Counted from the stretch's first letter, positions 49,655-60,711 are shown. The stretch is DNA of 64,000 nt from Setophaga petechia (GCA_024362935.1 JANCRA010000010.1:14252501-14316500), one strand, 5' to 3'. Translations and numbers: made by a program. Notes: a model not told the origin generated them from the sequence alone.

Positions 49655-52600
49655 TTTGAGAACAGCAGGACCCTCACCTCACTCTGGTAGCCATTACTCT
49701 GTGTGTCCTGTTAGAGCTGCATGTACTATAAAAGAATCATGGAAAAATAAAAAAAAAAAGAGGAAAAGGCAGAAATAAGCAGAAAAAGAAAGGCAAGGTA
49801 GACACATGGCAGTCATTGGCAAGGGAAGGAAGAACCAAATAATGCAGGGAGTGACTTCAGCAGTCTGAGCCCAGTGATCCTGCTGAATTGAGTCTGCTGT
49901 CTCCCAAATGGCATAATTTAAAATCATTTGCTGCAGTTTTAGGCAAGAATTATTAAATGAATATTAATCAGTCATTAAATTCTGTGAAACTGCTTCTTCA
50001 TTCTGGGCTGAATGAGGCCATTTAGCTGAGGAGTATTCAGCATGTTAATGTCTCTGTGAGCAGGTTCCTTCCCCCAGAGCCAATGCTGCTCTCAGCCCCA
50101 CCAACGGGGGCAGTTTCCTGCACCAGGTGGGTGCCTCTGGGGCTGGACTCTGGCTGTTTTCTCAGCTCCTACAAGCAATGAGTGAATGAAACATCAGCTC
50201 TGTCTCAACTCCAAGTCTGTTCCTACCTGCACTGAAACCAGCACATTCCCTTCTAATTAGGAAGGTTTGATCAAAATATTTTCCTTCTTCCCCTTCTGTA
50301 TGCCCCAATCCGGTGTGTAACTCACCTTCCTCCTGGTGCATTCAGGTCCCAGTCATGATTCTTGTGGCAGGAAAAAAAAAATCTTTCCCAGCTCCAGAGG
50401 CATGCAGAACTTGAGATATTGAGGGGGAAACTGCAGACATCTTAGTGGTGGCTGTATTTTTGCTGCCAAGACCCCAAAGCCATTGATCATGAAGGAGCCA
50501 ATGCTAACAGTTATATGGAAAATAAACCCTTTAGAAGAAGAACATTTCTCTGGTATGACCTATGGCCTCTGCATGGGATCCACCCAGCACCAGGTCTGCT
50601 CTCTCCTTTTGCAGGAGGCAGAAGTCACAAGTGAGTGGCACAGGGGGGCAGTGCTGGCTGTGACCCCACATCAACAGAATGCCCACCTGAAGACCTCTGA
50701 CTTTTCCCTTTGCAACTTCTGTTGATTTCTTGGCCCTGGAGAAACAGGAGAGGCCTCAGCTATTTAGAGGACAGCATTGACTGAATGGTGACAGCCAAAT
50801 TCATCACTTTTCCAGAGCTGCTACAATCCTCTAATTCTTTATATGTGCATAACATCTCCTTTTGCAATACATAACAGCAAAGTTACAGTAGCAGAAAGGG
50901 AAACCTTGGATGAATTCTTCCAACCTTCATTCTCTCTCCAGGCTCTGGCAATTGTGGGTAATCAGCAAATATAAGTTAAAATGCAGTGAGGTGTGTGCAG
51001 GTCTAGAACAAGCTGTGGAAGAGGCTGATTGGACAGGTCATCCCAGAACTCACCCAGTGCTCTCTGGTTATTTCAGAAGGTGTGGGTGGGTGCTATTGGA
51101 TGGCTTGGTTTTTTGCTTGCTCTTTTATTATAAACAGGAGTAGGAACAAGGCTCAAAACTTTCTAGCATATGTCAATGTGAATTTTATCTAAGTGTAGAG
51201 TGGTGAGTTTTCACTAGCCTAATATTCCTGACTCTCCAGGAACCTCCAAGTATTCTGCATGGAGAACTGTTGCCCTTGTAATTGTCTGCAGGTTATAAAA
51301 GGTAGAATGTAATTGCATTTTTTTAAACTAAAGAAGTCTCTTTTTGGTATGTGTCACTGAGGGTTTTTTTTTTCTTATCAGGCCTTGTTTTTAATGATAC
51401 ATAAGTGAATAAACCGGAAGGGAATCACTGAGCCCATGCAGGCAAAAATTTAACAGATTCTCTTGCTCTCGTGCCTGAAAAATAATGAATCATTAAATCT
51501 TGAAGTCACATTGACATTACCAATTGGGTTTGAAATCAACTTGGACCCAAGAAGCTACAGAAAACCTGCCAAGTGACAAACAGCTACTGATGGTGATGTA
51601 AGAAATTGGAAACATCTATTAAACAGGTGCAGATTTCCATTTCCTAAGAGTTATTGGTTGGAGCAGGGCAGTGCTTCCCCTGCCTGGCACCGGCTCCAGG
51701 GGCAATGGCCACAGGCAAAACCTGTTTAAGTGGAACCATCACAATCAGTGAAAGCACCATGGTTTCCAGGGCTCCTGGCTTTTCACCTTTATCTTGTTGC
51801 AGCAGCAGCAGGAATTGGTTCAGTATCGATTCATCTTTCTGTGGGGAAGGAGGTGCCAGGTCTGAATGTGTGCTGGAGCTTGTGACAAGGCTCAGCTCAC
51901 CCCAGCTTGCACCAAGTGCTGTGTGGTGCTGCACAGGGCACTGACCAGCCCTGTGGTCACCACCTGGGAAAGCAGACATTGGTTTTGGATTGTGCTTTCA
52001 GCCAGGAACAAGGAAGGGCTTATTTCCAATGTACTCCTTGCTCTTGCCAAATTGCTGAGTGCCAGCATTTCTTAGGGGCTTTGCTGAAGCTCAGCCTCTG
52101 ATACAGGGGTGCCTCATTCATTGGAGGGGGTGCTCCAAGCCGAGGGAGGACTGTCATGTCTGTGTCTTTCATGCAGATGAGGTGGAGTTTTCACATGGTT
52201 TGAGTGTCCCTGTGCTCTGGTGTGGTTTCTGCCTGGTGCTTGGTGCTGTTCAGTGCCCATCCCTGGGGCCCTTCAGCTCTGGGAGTGTCCCATGGGCAGG
52301 TTCAAGGACAGCTGGCCTCAGTGCCTGCCAGGCAGGTATCTCAGGTGTGGTTTTAGGAAAAAACAGCTGGAATCCTTCTCCTGGGTGAGGTGTTTGCATG
52401 AGATTCTGTGCATCACTTAAGTCAGCAAAGCAGAACCACACTGGGGCTGGATCTGCTGGAGGATGACTTCACTGCTGGGCTTCCCATGCTGCAGCCCCTG
52501 GGATGGCCTGCCCAGGTGTGAGCTCCTCCAGGGAGCCCATGGAACGTGCTGCTCTGCTGGCTGCAGCTGTTTTGGTCTCCTCATGGCAGCCAACAGCTCC

Positions 52601-53384
52601 TCATGTGAGACAGTCCAGCCTGACCTGCTGTTTTTGGAAGCTGATTGCCAGGTTAGTTGTCCTTTTCTGCCCATTTGAGAGGGTAATGTGAGAAATGAGA
52701 ACTGACAGTGCATTTTAAGTGCAAGCCCTGACAGAAATTGGGTATCCACACATCTTTATGGAGCAGTTCCAGCTCGGAGCAGAAAGAGGAGCTCTGCTGT
52801 AATACTGACCTGGCTCTTGGGCTCTGCTTCTCAGAGGGAAATATACTGCACCAGAAAGTTAAGTCAGCAAAGCTTCTTATGACCCAAATTCTAAAGGGAA
52901 AACCTGAGGCAAATGATTGCTGGGAAAAGAGGTTCATCAAAGGCAGAGAAATACAATATTCTCTGCAAGAAAGCCTATGTAAAATATAAAAGAGGAAACA
53001 TTTTGCTGATTCTGATCCCTGGGCAGTGGAGCATTAGCTGCCAGGCTCCAGCTCGTGTGCTCCTGCTGTGCTGGAAGAATGTTCCCTTGAGTGAAGCAAT
53101 AAATGATCCCTTTTCAGAGGAGAGTGCTGTCTGGCCATATCCTGCTGGATCCTGGAATCCAGGTGCTGAAGTGTGTTGAAAGGCATTAAAAATACATTAA
53201 ATACTCTCCTTTATGCTCTTTTTCTCCACATAACTCCAATGGCTGTTGCAGACATGCTGTGTGATACTAAATGCAATAAGAAATAGGAGAGGATACATGT
53301 GTGTAACTGCTTTTTTTTCTTCTGGAATTTAAAATTTACTCCAATTTCAAAATGGATTGACTTGGAAAACATATGAGCAATACC

Positions 53385-53425
53385 CTCATAACTTATGAGC
53401 ACAGGATATAATATGTGCTCATAAG
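53385..53425. repeat. Overlapping inverted repeats (ttatgagca motif)
   Basis: The arms cttatgagcaca (53392-53403) and tgtgctcataag (53414-53425) are perfect reverse complements around ten AT-rich bases. The left arm also pairs with an upstream copy: ctcataa (53385-53391) and ttatgag (53393-53399) around one base. A further atgagca occurs at about 53373. The same motif can therefore form two mutually exclusive hairpins. It lies about 160 bp upstream of the truncated ERVL LTR. Confidence 0.85.
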
Positions 53426-53582
53426 GTTTTAGGAAACATCTCTTGCTGTAAGGTCTTTGCTGAAAGCTGCCAGGACTTTTTTTTTTTTCACTGATCTAGA
53501 TATGATTCCATTTGTTTTCTTCCCTGACCTCTCCTGGCTGCCAGTCCAATAATTGATCACTGTTTTCCTTTCATTTTCACCT

Positions 53583-53784
53583 AACTGCTTTGGCCTGGAG
53601 GGGGATGAATTTTCTCCATAGTAGCTGGTATGGGGTTGTGCTTTGGAGCAGTGCTGGAAGCAGGGCTGGTAACTCAGGGATGTTTTTATTCCTGGGCAGA
53701 GCCTACACTGAGCCAAGGGCTCTTCTGCTCCTCACCTCACTTGTGAGGAGCTGAGGAGTGAGAGGCTGGGGTTAAACCATGACA
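53583..53784 (+). mobile_element. ERVL-type LTR, internally deleted
   Basis: This matches the start and the end of a common avian ERVL long terminal repeat. The U3 part is recognisable from gatgaattttctccatagta through gctggtatggggttgtgc, actcagggatgttttta and ctgctcctcacctcac. The sequence then jumps to the LTR end, ctggggttaaaccatgaca (53766-53784). The whole middle of the LTR is missing compared with the copy at 56840-57295. No convincing target duplication is visible and no retroviral genes are attached, so it is an old, inactive remnant. The assignment rests on recall of the family and on shared blocks between the two copies in this window. Confidence 0.82.
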
Positions 53785-55040
53785 GCCCCTAAGGCAGCAT
53801 CAGGCAGGACATTGTCCTGCTGGGTGGTTGCATCCTATTTAAGCACCAGTGGTTTTGTGCTCATCCCCATGGCATTTTCCCATCTGGTCCAACCTCTGAC
53901 TTCAGATTTTAATTCTTGCCCTTTTGTTGTGCTAGAGGACATAAAGAAGTGAATTATGGACTATGAGCTGTAGATACACTCACTTTTGGGGAAATTGGAA
54001 GACATTAACCTTCTTTTCATGAACATTCCCCTCCCTCCCTTTCTTTTTAAGTGATAAATAAGTAATTTTTAAATGAAAGCCAAGTTTTTTCCTTAAAATA
54101 TTTCTCTTTTTGGTGAAGTGCTGTTGGTCAGAGAAATTGGACTTTTCTTATGTAAAACTTCTTTGTTAATGCCACCCATTGTGTTTGTGCAGTATTTATG
54201 ACTGACCACTGTGTTGTCTGAGGACATTCTCTTGAATTCCTTTATCACCTTTGCTTATGCTGCACTAAGACACACAGGAGGGTGAAGGGCAGAAGCATTT
54301 AGGAGGTTTTCCTTTAGAACTTGCAAGATTTATTGATTTAATACAAAAATAGGTTTTGATAATTATCTTTCTAAAGCAATTGAATTTGCTTTTTTCCAGC
54401 TTGGGAATATGGCTTAAATTTACTTGTCTTTCTCATATCATACACTCTGTGTCTTCTGGTGCATGCTTTCAAGTTTTAAATTTTGATTTATTGTAATTTA
54501 TTGCCTAGAAGGTGTTCTTAAATTACTGCTTCAATAATATAATATACTAAAAACTCTGTGGTTTTATCACATCATACCTGTATTTGACAGCAAATTGATC
54601 TGACAGTATTATTACATGTTTTTGACAGGCTTATTTGAGAGCCTTAATTCCCAGTTCCCTCCTTGTTTCATTGCTGTAACATCACTGGCATAGCCTTGTG
54701 ATCAATTATCCACTTAGGGAGACCCAAACGTCTGCCAGTTTGGTTTCCAGAGAGGTATTCACTTCAACATCTGTTAAATATGTTCATTTTCTCACAGCTT
54801 AACAGAAGATTTCCTGCCCTGCTCTTGCTGGTGAGTGCCACAGGGTGCTCTGACAGGCTTTTCCTGGGACTCACCCTTTGGGCAGACCTGGTGGCAGTGG
54901 GAACCCTGCAAGGGACACAGAGATCTCTCCTCATGCCAGAATATTACATTTTTAAAAATGGAAACTGCAGAAATGGCCACTGCTCTGGCTTCTGGAGAAA
55001 GCAGCACAAGTTTGCTTGTATTTAGTTCTGACTATAGTGA
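53785..55040. other. AT-rich non-coding DNA between LTRs
   Basis: No retroviral gag, pol or env frame is visible. The segment 53990-54790 is AT-rich with many T runs. An open frame at 54780-55025 (plus) is unrecognised. Just after the LTR a short inverted repeat (gcaggaca, t, tgtcctgc) lies near 53804-53820. The boundary with the next LTR is uncertain. Confidence 0.5.
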
Positions 55041-55109
55041 GTTTGGGAGAAGGAGCTGGTCCTCCTTGCAAAGTGGGCTCCATGGTGTAGCCAATGTCCC
55101 TGGGGCAAT

Positions 55110-55680
55110 GCCTGGAGAGGCTACCTAGAACAGAGGCCAGACAGAGTTAAGAGAAAAAGTGATATATATGTATTTTTTATTGTATTATGTACATTATATA
55201 TAAAATATATAGTAATGAGATATATAATTTATATATAATATATAATATAATACTAATATATAATATATTTTATATTATAAAAATCATATAGCCATATTAT
55301 ATGGATATTTATTAGAGGCCTTCAATAGCTACCCCTTGGGCAGTGCAGAGCCTTGCAGAGCTTGCACCCAAGATGGACAATGGCCATGAGTTTTTCTGAT
55401 ATAAGTTTGGTCTATTTGCATATCAAGGGTTAATTCTCCAACTACAGCTTCAGGTAAGGAGTCATATTCCCCCAGTTTGCTCTCTCCTGATTCACTTTGT
55501 TTGTACAGTTCAGGGCCTGAGGCAGAAGATGTGCTTGGTTCTCAGGCCCAGAAGGATTGTTTTGTCTGGCCAAAATGTGAAGAGAGCTTCCCAACACTGT
55601 GTGGAATTCAGTTATACATTAGTGCAGCACACCATCTGACAAATACAAAACTGAAAACTTTAAGGCATGAGAGGAAAGGG
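55110..55680 (-). mobile_element. Probable endogenous-retrovirus LTR with expanded AT block
   Basis: On the plus strand the order of blocks resembles, in reverse orientation, an LTR family common in songbird genomes. The blocks are ctagaacagaggccagacag (about 55125), an A/T block, agaggccttcaatagctacc (about 55313), cttgggcagtgcagagcc, caagatggacaatggccatg (about 55369), tatttgcatatcaagggtta (about 55413), ctccaactacagcttcaggt (about 55436) and gttctcaggcccagaaggat (about 55538). The usual polyadenylation region of such LTRs lies where the A/T block now sits. Ends are approximate, and I could not fix a target duplication. The assignment is from recall, so the subfamily is not named. Confidence 0.55.
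55161..55313. repeat. Nearly pure A/T low-complexity block
   Basis: About 150 bases composed almost only of A and T, built from tatata, aatata and ttatat words with repeated near-palindromes (atataatatataatataat and the like). Only a handful of G or C interrupt it. It interrupts the probable LTR exactly where a short AATAAA-type region would be expected, so it is most simply read as a microsatellite that grew from the A/T-rich core of the LTR. DNA of this kind melts easily and is often length-variable or misassembled. Confidence 0.9.
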
Positions 55681-56839
55681 TTGAATTTTGTGGCAGTGAG
55701 ATCTCTCTGTCTTAGGAATGAGGAGCCCCTCCAGCCACTGCCAGGGTGCCCACACCACGTTATCTGCCTGGCCAGGCTGGGCTTGGTCTCTCCCTGCCTC
55801 TTGAGCTTCTGCCCAGCACTCACTGGGGTAGGAGCTTGGATTAAAACTGAAATATCTGGTGAAGCACAGGGGTGGCTTCAGCTCCAAGCTCTGCCCTTTT
55901 GCAGTCAGTGTTGCACCAGGCTGCAGCACCTTGTGGTGTTGTCTCTCCACAAGGATTACACAGGCAGGACTCCGTTGGCAAGGATGTGCTCATTGTTATT
56001 AATAATTCATTTCTAGGGTATGAAAATGTAAATTTTTCACAAATAGCTAGCCTACAAAAGGGATAATAAGCTATTTTATCACTGCTAGGTAGTCTCAGGG
56101 GCTATATAGCTATTTTGATAGTTGAACTTTTCTCCTGGTGTTTTTGCCTATGTCATTAATTTGCACAGATAGCTTGTGTACAGGGTTATGCTCTTGTTCA
56201 TGATGCTCACATTGCTGGATCATTATTATACACTTTTAATGTAATAAGGAAAAATCTTTCAGCCATAAAAGAAGAAAATCTTATGAAGTGAGTTGCCTTC
56301 CAGTGAGAAACATGCTGTTGGCAACATATTTAATGCAGCACCTAGAGAGTTTGATAATCACTGTGTGTCTGTGATATTAGCATTCACATTGCTTATGGCA
56401 TTTGGATCAACAACAGGGAAAAAACTATCTTTTCTCAAACTAAAAGTTTAAAAACTTCGAGTTTAACTTTAAACAATCAAATTGGGACCCTCTTGTTATG
56501 TTGCAGCACTCTCTGAGGTTTTTGAGCTCCATGTTGGCCTTGTAACTCCTGAAGCAGCGTGTGTGGCATGGATTTGGATTTATACCCCACAGACAAGCAT
56601 GGAAATGGCCAGGTGGATTAACAAATGGAGGAGCAAAGCCTCCAGAGGAGGAGTGCACCCAGTGTGTTCTGTAAAGAGGAGAGTGCTGTTCTGACAAACA
56701 TGGGTGCTTCTCTATTGATGCAATGTCAGCACAGCCCTTGGCTGTGAAATCTTCTAGAGATCAGCTGTACCCAGGGTAAGCTGCTTTAAATAAAATGAGG
56801 ATTTGGCCCAAGAAACATGACGTTTTTTACCAGCCCTGC
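55681..56839. other. Non-coding DNA between LTRs
   Basis: No gene or element is recognised. An open frame of 179 codons (55477-56016, plus) starts inside the probable LTR and shows no motif, so it is treated as chance. The stretch 56040-56120 repeats an agctatttt word twice. The right end abuts the start of the solo LTR. Confidence 0.5.
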
Positions 56840-57295
56840 TGCGCTGAATTGGGTTGGATTAGTCAGTATTCCTCCTGGCAGCCAGTATGGAGTTGGGTTT
56901 TAGCTTTGTGCTGGAAGAGTGTTGATTTGGGGCTGTTTGCTGGGCAGTGCTTACACAGAGTCAAGGCCTTTGCTGCTCCTCTCCCCACCCCACAGTGAGG
57001 AGGCTGGGGTGCACAAGGAGCTGGGAGGGGACACAGCTGGAGCAGCTGATCCCAGCTGACCCAGGGATGTCCCAGCCCACAGGGCACCATGCTCAGCAGG
57101 TGGAGCTGGGGGTGTGAGGTTCAGAGCAGTGGGTTTGCCTTTGCTCTTGTGAAGCTTTTTTTTGACCCATGAAATTGTCTTTACATCTACACAAGAATTT
57201 TCTTTCACCCTTCTGATTCTCCCCCTGTCCCACTAAGGAGGAGAGAGTGAGCAGCTGTGTGGGGCTGAGCTCCTGGCTGGTGTTAAACCACGATA
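56840..57295 (+). mobile_element. Solo LTR, ERVL type
   Basis: A near end-to-end LTR of the same avian ERVL family as the copy at 53583. Blocks in order are tgcgctg at the start, gccagtatggagttggg (about 56880), gggcagtgcttacacagagt (about 56942), caaggcctttgctgctcctc (about 56962), ggtgcacaaggagctgggag (about 57008), catgctcagc (about 57088), aaattgtctttacatct (about 57172), gagagagtgagcagctgtgt (about 57241) and the end ggtgttaaaccacgata. Five bases on either side nearly match (cctgc at 56835, cctgt at 57296), the 5-bp target duplication expected for ERVL. The usual TATA-box position after catgctcagc reads aggtggag, so the promoter core is lost. No internal retroviral genes remain. Confidence 0.88.
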
Positions 57296-58753
57296 CCTGT
57301 TGATGTGGAAGATGAAACACATTTTATTACAGTTTGAAGCTAAAATCCAGCTTCACATCCTTAAGGGCCCTTCCATCAGATTTCATTTGCCTGCAGAGCC
57401 TGACTTGAAGTTTAGTGTAAAGAGAGTGGTGAGCACCACACACCCTGATATAATGACATGTGACTTCAGCTTGTGCTTCTCTTTAGGGGATGACTAATGA
57501 GTCTTTGTCTCACAGAAGACATTAAAATACAATTACATTATGTTAGATCAGCTCTCACAACTGCTAAATTACAGAGTAGTAGGCAGTGGATTTTCTGCAG
57601 TAGATTCCAGTCAAACTCCTCCTGACACAAATGTATGTGATAATTCACTGTGTGGACAGAAATGTATTCACTATTGTATTTTACAAGGCAGATTTTTCTT
57701 ATGTTTTTACAGGTTTTTCTAGCTCTTGTAAAGTCTCTAATGAAATTCCAGACTGGTAGTTGACTCATTAAACTTTCCCTCAATCCATCACTGTAAAACT
57801 GATTATCAAGATGTTGTCTTTTGGTGTTATCAATCTTGAGTGACTTTTTTTGGAGATTGATGCACATCCGTTCTTATGACTGGCTCAGATGATATCTGCT
57901 ATTTATCTTGATCTCCTTTTATTTAGTGTTTTAACTTAGAAGGTTATACTGCCTTTCTTGATTGAATTTTAATGATGAGGTCTTGACTACAAGACAGACC
58001 TTCCACAGCTTTCAGACACATTTTACAAAATAGTGTCCTCAGGCTTTCCTTGCTGACACATTTCCAGATTGTCTTTTTCATGCAGTCCCAAATAGGGTTT
58101 GCTCCACTCTGTGTGTGCTTCTACTCAGGTGGATGTGCTGCAGTGGTACAGCCAGTTATAAAGAAAATTTGGGATATAGGGAATTACTCCACAGCTAAAA
58201 ACAATTATTTGTCAGCTTCCCTGTGGCTGTTAATGGGTCTGCAAGGGGCAAATTCAAGTTAAAAGGAAAGTATGGTTCTGTCAGCAATATAACTGTAAAT
58301 AGACCAACATGTCAGTGAAATGCCAGGTCAGGTGTGGCCAGCAAAGTCATGCTCTGGTTAAGCACAGACAAAACCAAGCAAAGAAAAGTGAGGAGAAAGA
58401 GAACAAGGGAGGAAAAAAGCTTTGGAATGGTATAGGCAGCAGCATCAGACTCTGGTGATGGGACAGTTTAGGGCACAGCTGACCACAGCCAGACCAGCTG
58501 GGGAATGTTTTTGAGGATGGCCTCTGGAAACCTGTTGAGGGGCAGGGCAGAAAAGCTTGGCACTAAGGAATGGAAGTGGCTTAGTGTGTTCTTCACCACG
58601 TGTATCTGACCTGTTACACATCCCTTTCACATCCATTCATTTTTAGCACCAATACCTCTTGTATTGGAAAGGACTGCAATACAGTCTCTGTGTTACATGA
58701 CTTATGGACAAATTTACAATTTTGTAATTGGAATAATTTAAACTGTAAATTTA
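57296..58753. other. Non-coding DNA, no gene recognised
   Basis: Nothing is recognised beyond ordinary AT-leaning DNA. Open frames at 57538-57867 (minus) and 57540-57722 (plus) overlap in opposite directions and have no motif. Confidence 0.5.
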
Positions 58754-58792
58754 CCTTTTTTTCTTTTTTTTTCTTTTCTTTTTTTTTTTTTC
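58754..58792. repeat. 39-base pure pyrimidine tract
   Basis: An uninterrupted run of T with a few C, ending in cag followed by cagcag. On the plus strand this is a textbook strong 3' splice-site pattern; on the minus strand it is an A-rich tail. The open frame that spans it (58600-59193, plus) contains a long phenylalanine run caused by the tract and is not a gene. Confidence 0.9.
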
Positions 58793-59010
58793 AGCAGCAG
58801 TACCTTGCACCTTGGGTAACTTTTGTAAAGGATGGTGCTGTGAACTCCAGCCCTGGAATAAAGCTGCCACTCTCTCTCAGGAGGAACACACGGATGCAAT
58901 CCTGGTGGCTGCCTAGTTCCTGCTGTTCTGGGGTCAGACAGCTGCCCTCAGTGCAGGGGAGCTGTGTCCAGCATGCACCAATCTTGGGAGGGGATGTTTT
59001 TGTGTGCAGC
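58793..59010 (+). other. Possible LTR or 3'-exon fragment with AATAAA
   Basis: Directly after the pyrimidine tract, the sequence runs through tggaataaagctgccactct, with a canonical AATAAA at 58857-58862, then ctctcaggaggaacacac and caatcctggtggctgcc. This order resembles the R-U5 part of some avian endogenous-retrovirus LTRs, but I cannot name a family. It could equally be a terminal exon behind a strong splice acceptor. Both readings are weak. Confidence 0.2.
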
Positions 59011-60611
59011 ATTTATTCTCTTGCTGGGGTTTCCTGTTCATCCCTAGGGAATCAAACAACTCCATGGAGGGCTTGGGAAGTGGTCACTGCTTGTTTGTAC
59101 TATGAGGGGTGTATCTTCATAAATGCACCCTTCTGCATCCATTCAGGCTTGTTGCAGAGCTCTCACAATGGGCAGGAAATGAGGTGTGTTTAGGTCAGTA
59201 ATTCACAGGCACTCAAAGCCTGTGCCCATGTTTGCCCCCTGTCCCCCACTGGACACAGCTACACGTGCACTTCATTGGTAATTTCCTTTCTTGGTGCTGC
59301 ATTCACAGCTTCTGCCTGTTCCCAGCTGTACTTCAGTACCCAACAGGGACTGTAAATCAGATGGTGCATTTTAATGTAGTGTAATAGATTCCTGGTGAAG
59401 AAAGAGCTTTCTTCTCTGTGCCTCCTTGGTGGAATTATTTGCATTTTTTCACTGTGTCTGCATGTGTGCCGGTAGTTCTGGAGATTAACCTTAATCTCTG
59501 ATTGAAAGCAAAGCAAAGTGACATTAGCTTGTAAAATGGATTCTGTGAGAGATACATTTAATGATTTTCTTTTTTTTCCCTTCAGTAGTCAAAGGTAAAC
59601 TGCTGCTAGCAATGTTATTGGACCCGGATTTCCTTCTTTTTTCCTTTTTTTTCCCTTCCCTCTTAAAGGCTTTACCATTCAAAGACATGAAGTTTTAGAG
59701 AGCTTTTGGCTCTAATTCACAGATGGTGTGTAGCTCCCAAGTGCATCCTTTATGATAAGGAATCAGTTGTTTGAAAGTATTTTCTCAATAAGTAGGTTCA
59801 ATTGATTCTCTGTGGCTGCTGCCTGAGCTGAGAAACTACTTCTTGTTGGAGATGAGGATGAAGAAAACATGTAACAGAGAAGCTGGGTACTTTATGACAT
59901 CTGTTTGTCCAGAGACAGTAAGTTTCTTGGAAAGCCTCCTGTCTTGCCAGGTCACACAATTGTGTGGCTCTTTTGGGTGACTCACAAGTTCTAAATGTGT
60001 CTTTAGCTCTCAAATACAGAATCATATGATTTCTCCTATTTTTTTTCTTCTTTCAATTGCCATGTGGGAAGATGTACAGCATCTTGCCCCCTGTTAGCCT
60101 CCCTCCTTGGGGATGACTCCATCAGGCCTCTGGGACAAACTCCAGTGGTGCTATAATGTTTAATCCCAGAACATTAGATCCAGCCTCTGTGGCACACAAA
60201 CTGTGCTCTGTTCTCATGATGGACATCCCTGCAGGGCAGCTGAGCACCAGATCTCAGCTCCTGCTTTTGCAGTGCCACGAGAGCAGGAGGCAGATCTGCT
60301 GGGTCAGAGGGATCCCCTGCCAGATGCAGATGTGCTCCAGAGCAGAGCCTCAGGCAGCCACTCTGCAAGCTACCACTAAATGCTAATTCCAGTGGAAGTT
60401 AGTTTTTCATAACTCTGCTGAAGAAATAAAGCTCAAGGCAATGTTTAATCTGTCAAATACTAACTGGAGGACTGGTAGTTCATGTTTCTGTTATACTCTG
60501 GCAGTGCCAGCTACTGGCAGAAGGCATCTACAGGAGCAGAGGTGGGAAGGGGATGTTGTCACCAGGGCCTGTCCACTTCTGCTGTGTGCTGTCAAAGCAC
60601 TGAAGGGGAGG
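59011..60611. other. Non-coding DNA with pyrimidine runs
   Basis: Two pyrimidine runs stand out: 59565-59583 (19 bases ending in cag) and 59629-59664 (36 bases). No gene or repeat family is recognised. The GC-richer part 60170-60380 has overlapping open frames on both strands. Confidence 0.55.
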
Positions 60612-60711
60612 TTTAGTTTGTTTCCTTAGTTAGTAAACAATTAAGTAGTTTACTTTAGTTTGTTTAGTTCCTTTACACTAAAACCTGTTTGTAGGTTTTA
60701 GTGTAAAGGAA
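60612..60711. repeat. Cluster of inverted and direct repeats with a perfect 19-bp hairpin
   Basis: The arms 60668-60686 and 60693-60711 are exact reverse complements over 19 bases (left arm begins ttcctttaca, right arm begins aggttttagt) around a six-base loop, gtttgt. Just upstream, agtaaac (60632-60638) and gtttact (60648-60654) form a second inverted repeat. The 12-mer tttagtttgttt occurs at both 60612-60623 and 60654-60665. Chance formation of the main hairpin is about one in several hundred thousand windows. It matches no transposon terminus I know, and at 44 bases it is shorter than a normal microRNA precursor. Confidence 0.95.

Larger units (their letters stand above)
39289..53391. other. 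Long unrepetitive non-coding stretch
   Basis: Fourteen kilobases without a recognised transposable element, RNA gene or domain. Palindromes at 39579 and 43735 and a branched inverted repeat at 49581 are listed separately. The segment 41060-41340 keeps CpGs (ctgcgaac, gctcgtgc, cacgctt) in otherwise CpG-poor, repeat-free DNA and is a candidate conserved block. The part 44660-45450 is AT-rich. GC-richer pockets at 42830-43330, 48770-49300, 51660-52000 and 52200-52600 carry overlapping open frames on both strands. The longest of these is 199 codons (48493-49092, minus), with no recognisable motif. Confidence 0.55.

Noticed and set aside
49728..49760. agaatcatgg followed by an A run, resembling a reversed CR1 tail start
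   Set aside because: The next bases are A-rich rather than the expected ggtttgggttgg-type block, so the match is limited to about ten bases.
55477..56016. 179-codon plus-strand open frame
   Set aside because: It begins inside the probable LTR and has no similarity to retroviral or host proteins that I can recognise.
53583..57295. The two ERVL LTRs as the two ends of one provirus
   Set aside because: Only 3 kb separates them, no retroviral genes are visible, another probable LTR lies between them in the opposite orientation, and the right copy has its own near-matching 5-bp target duplication.
58600..59193. 197-codon plus-strand open frame
   Set aside because: It reads through the pyrimidine tract as a phenylalanine run, and neither side is recognisable.
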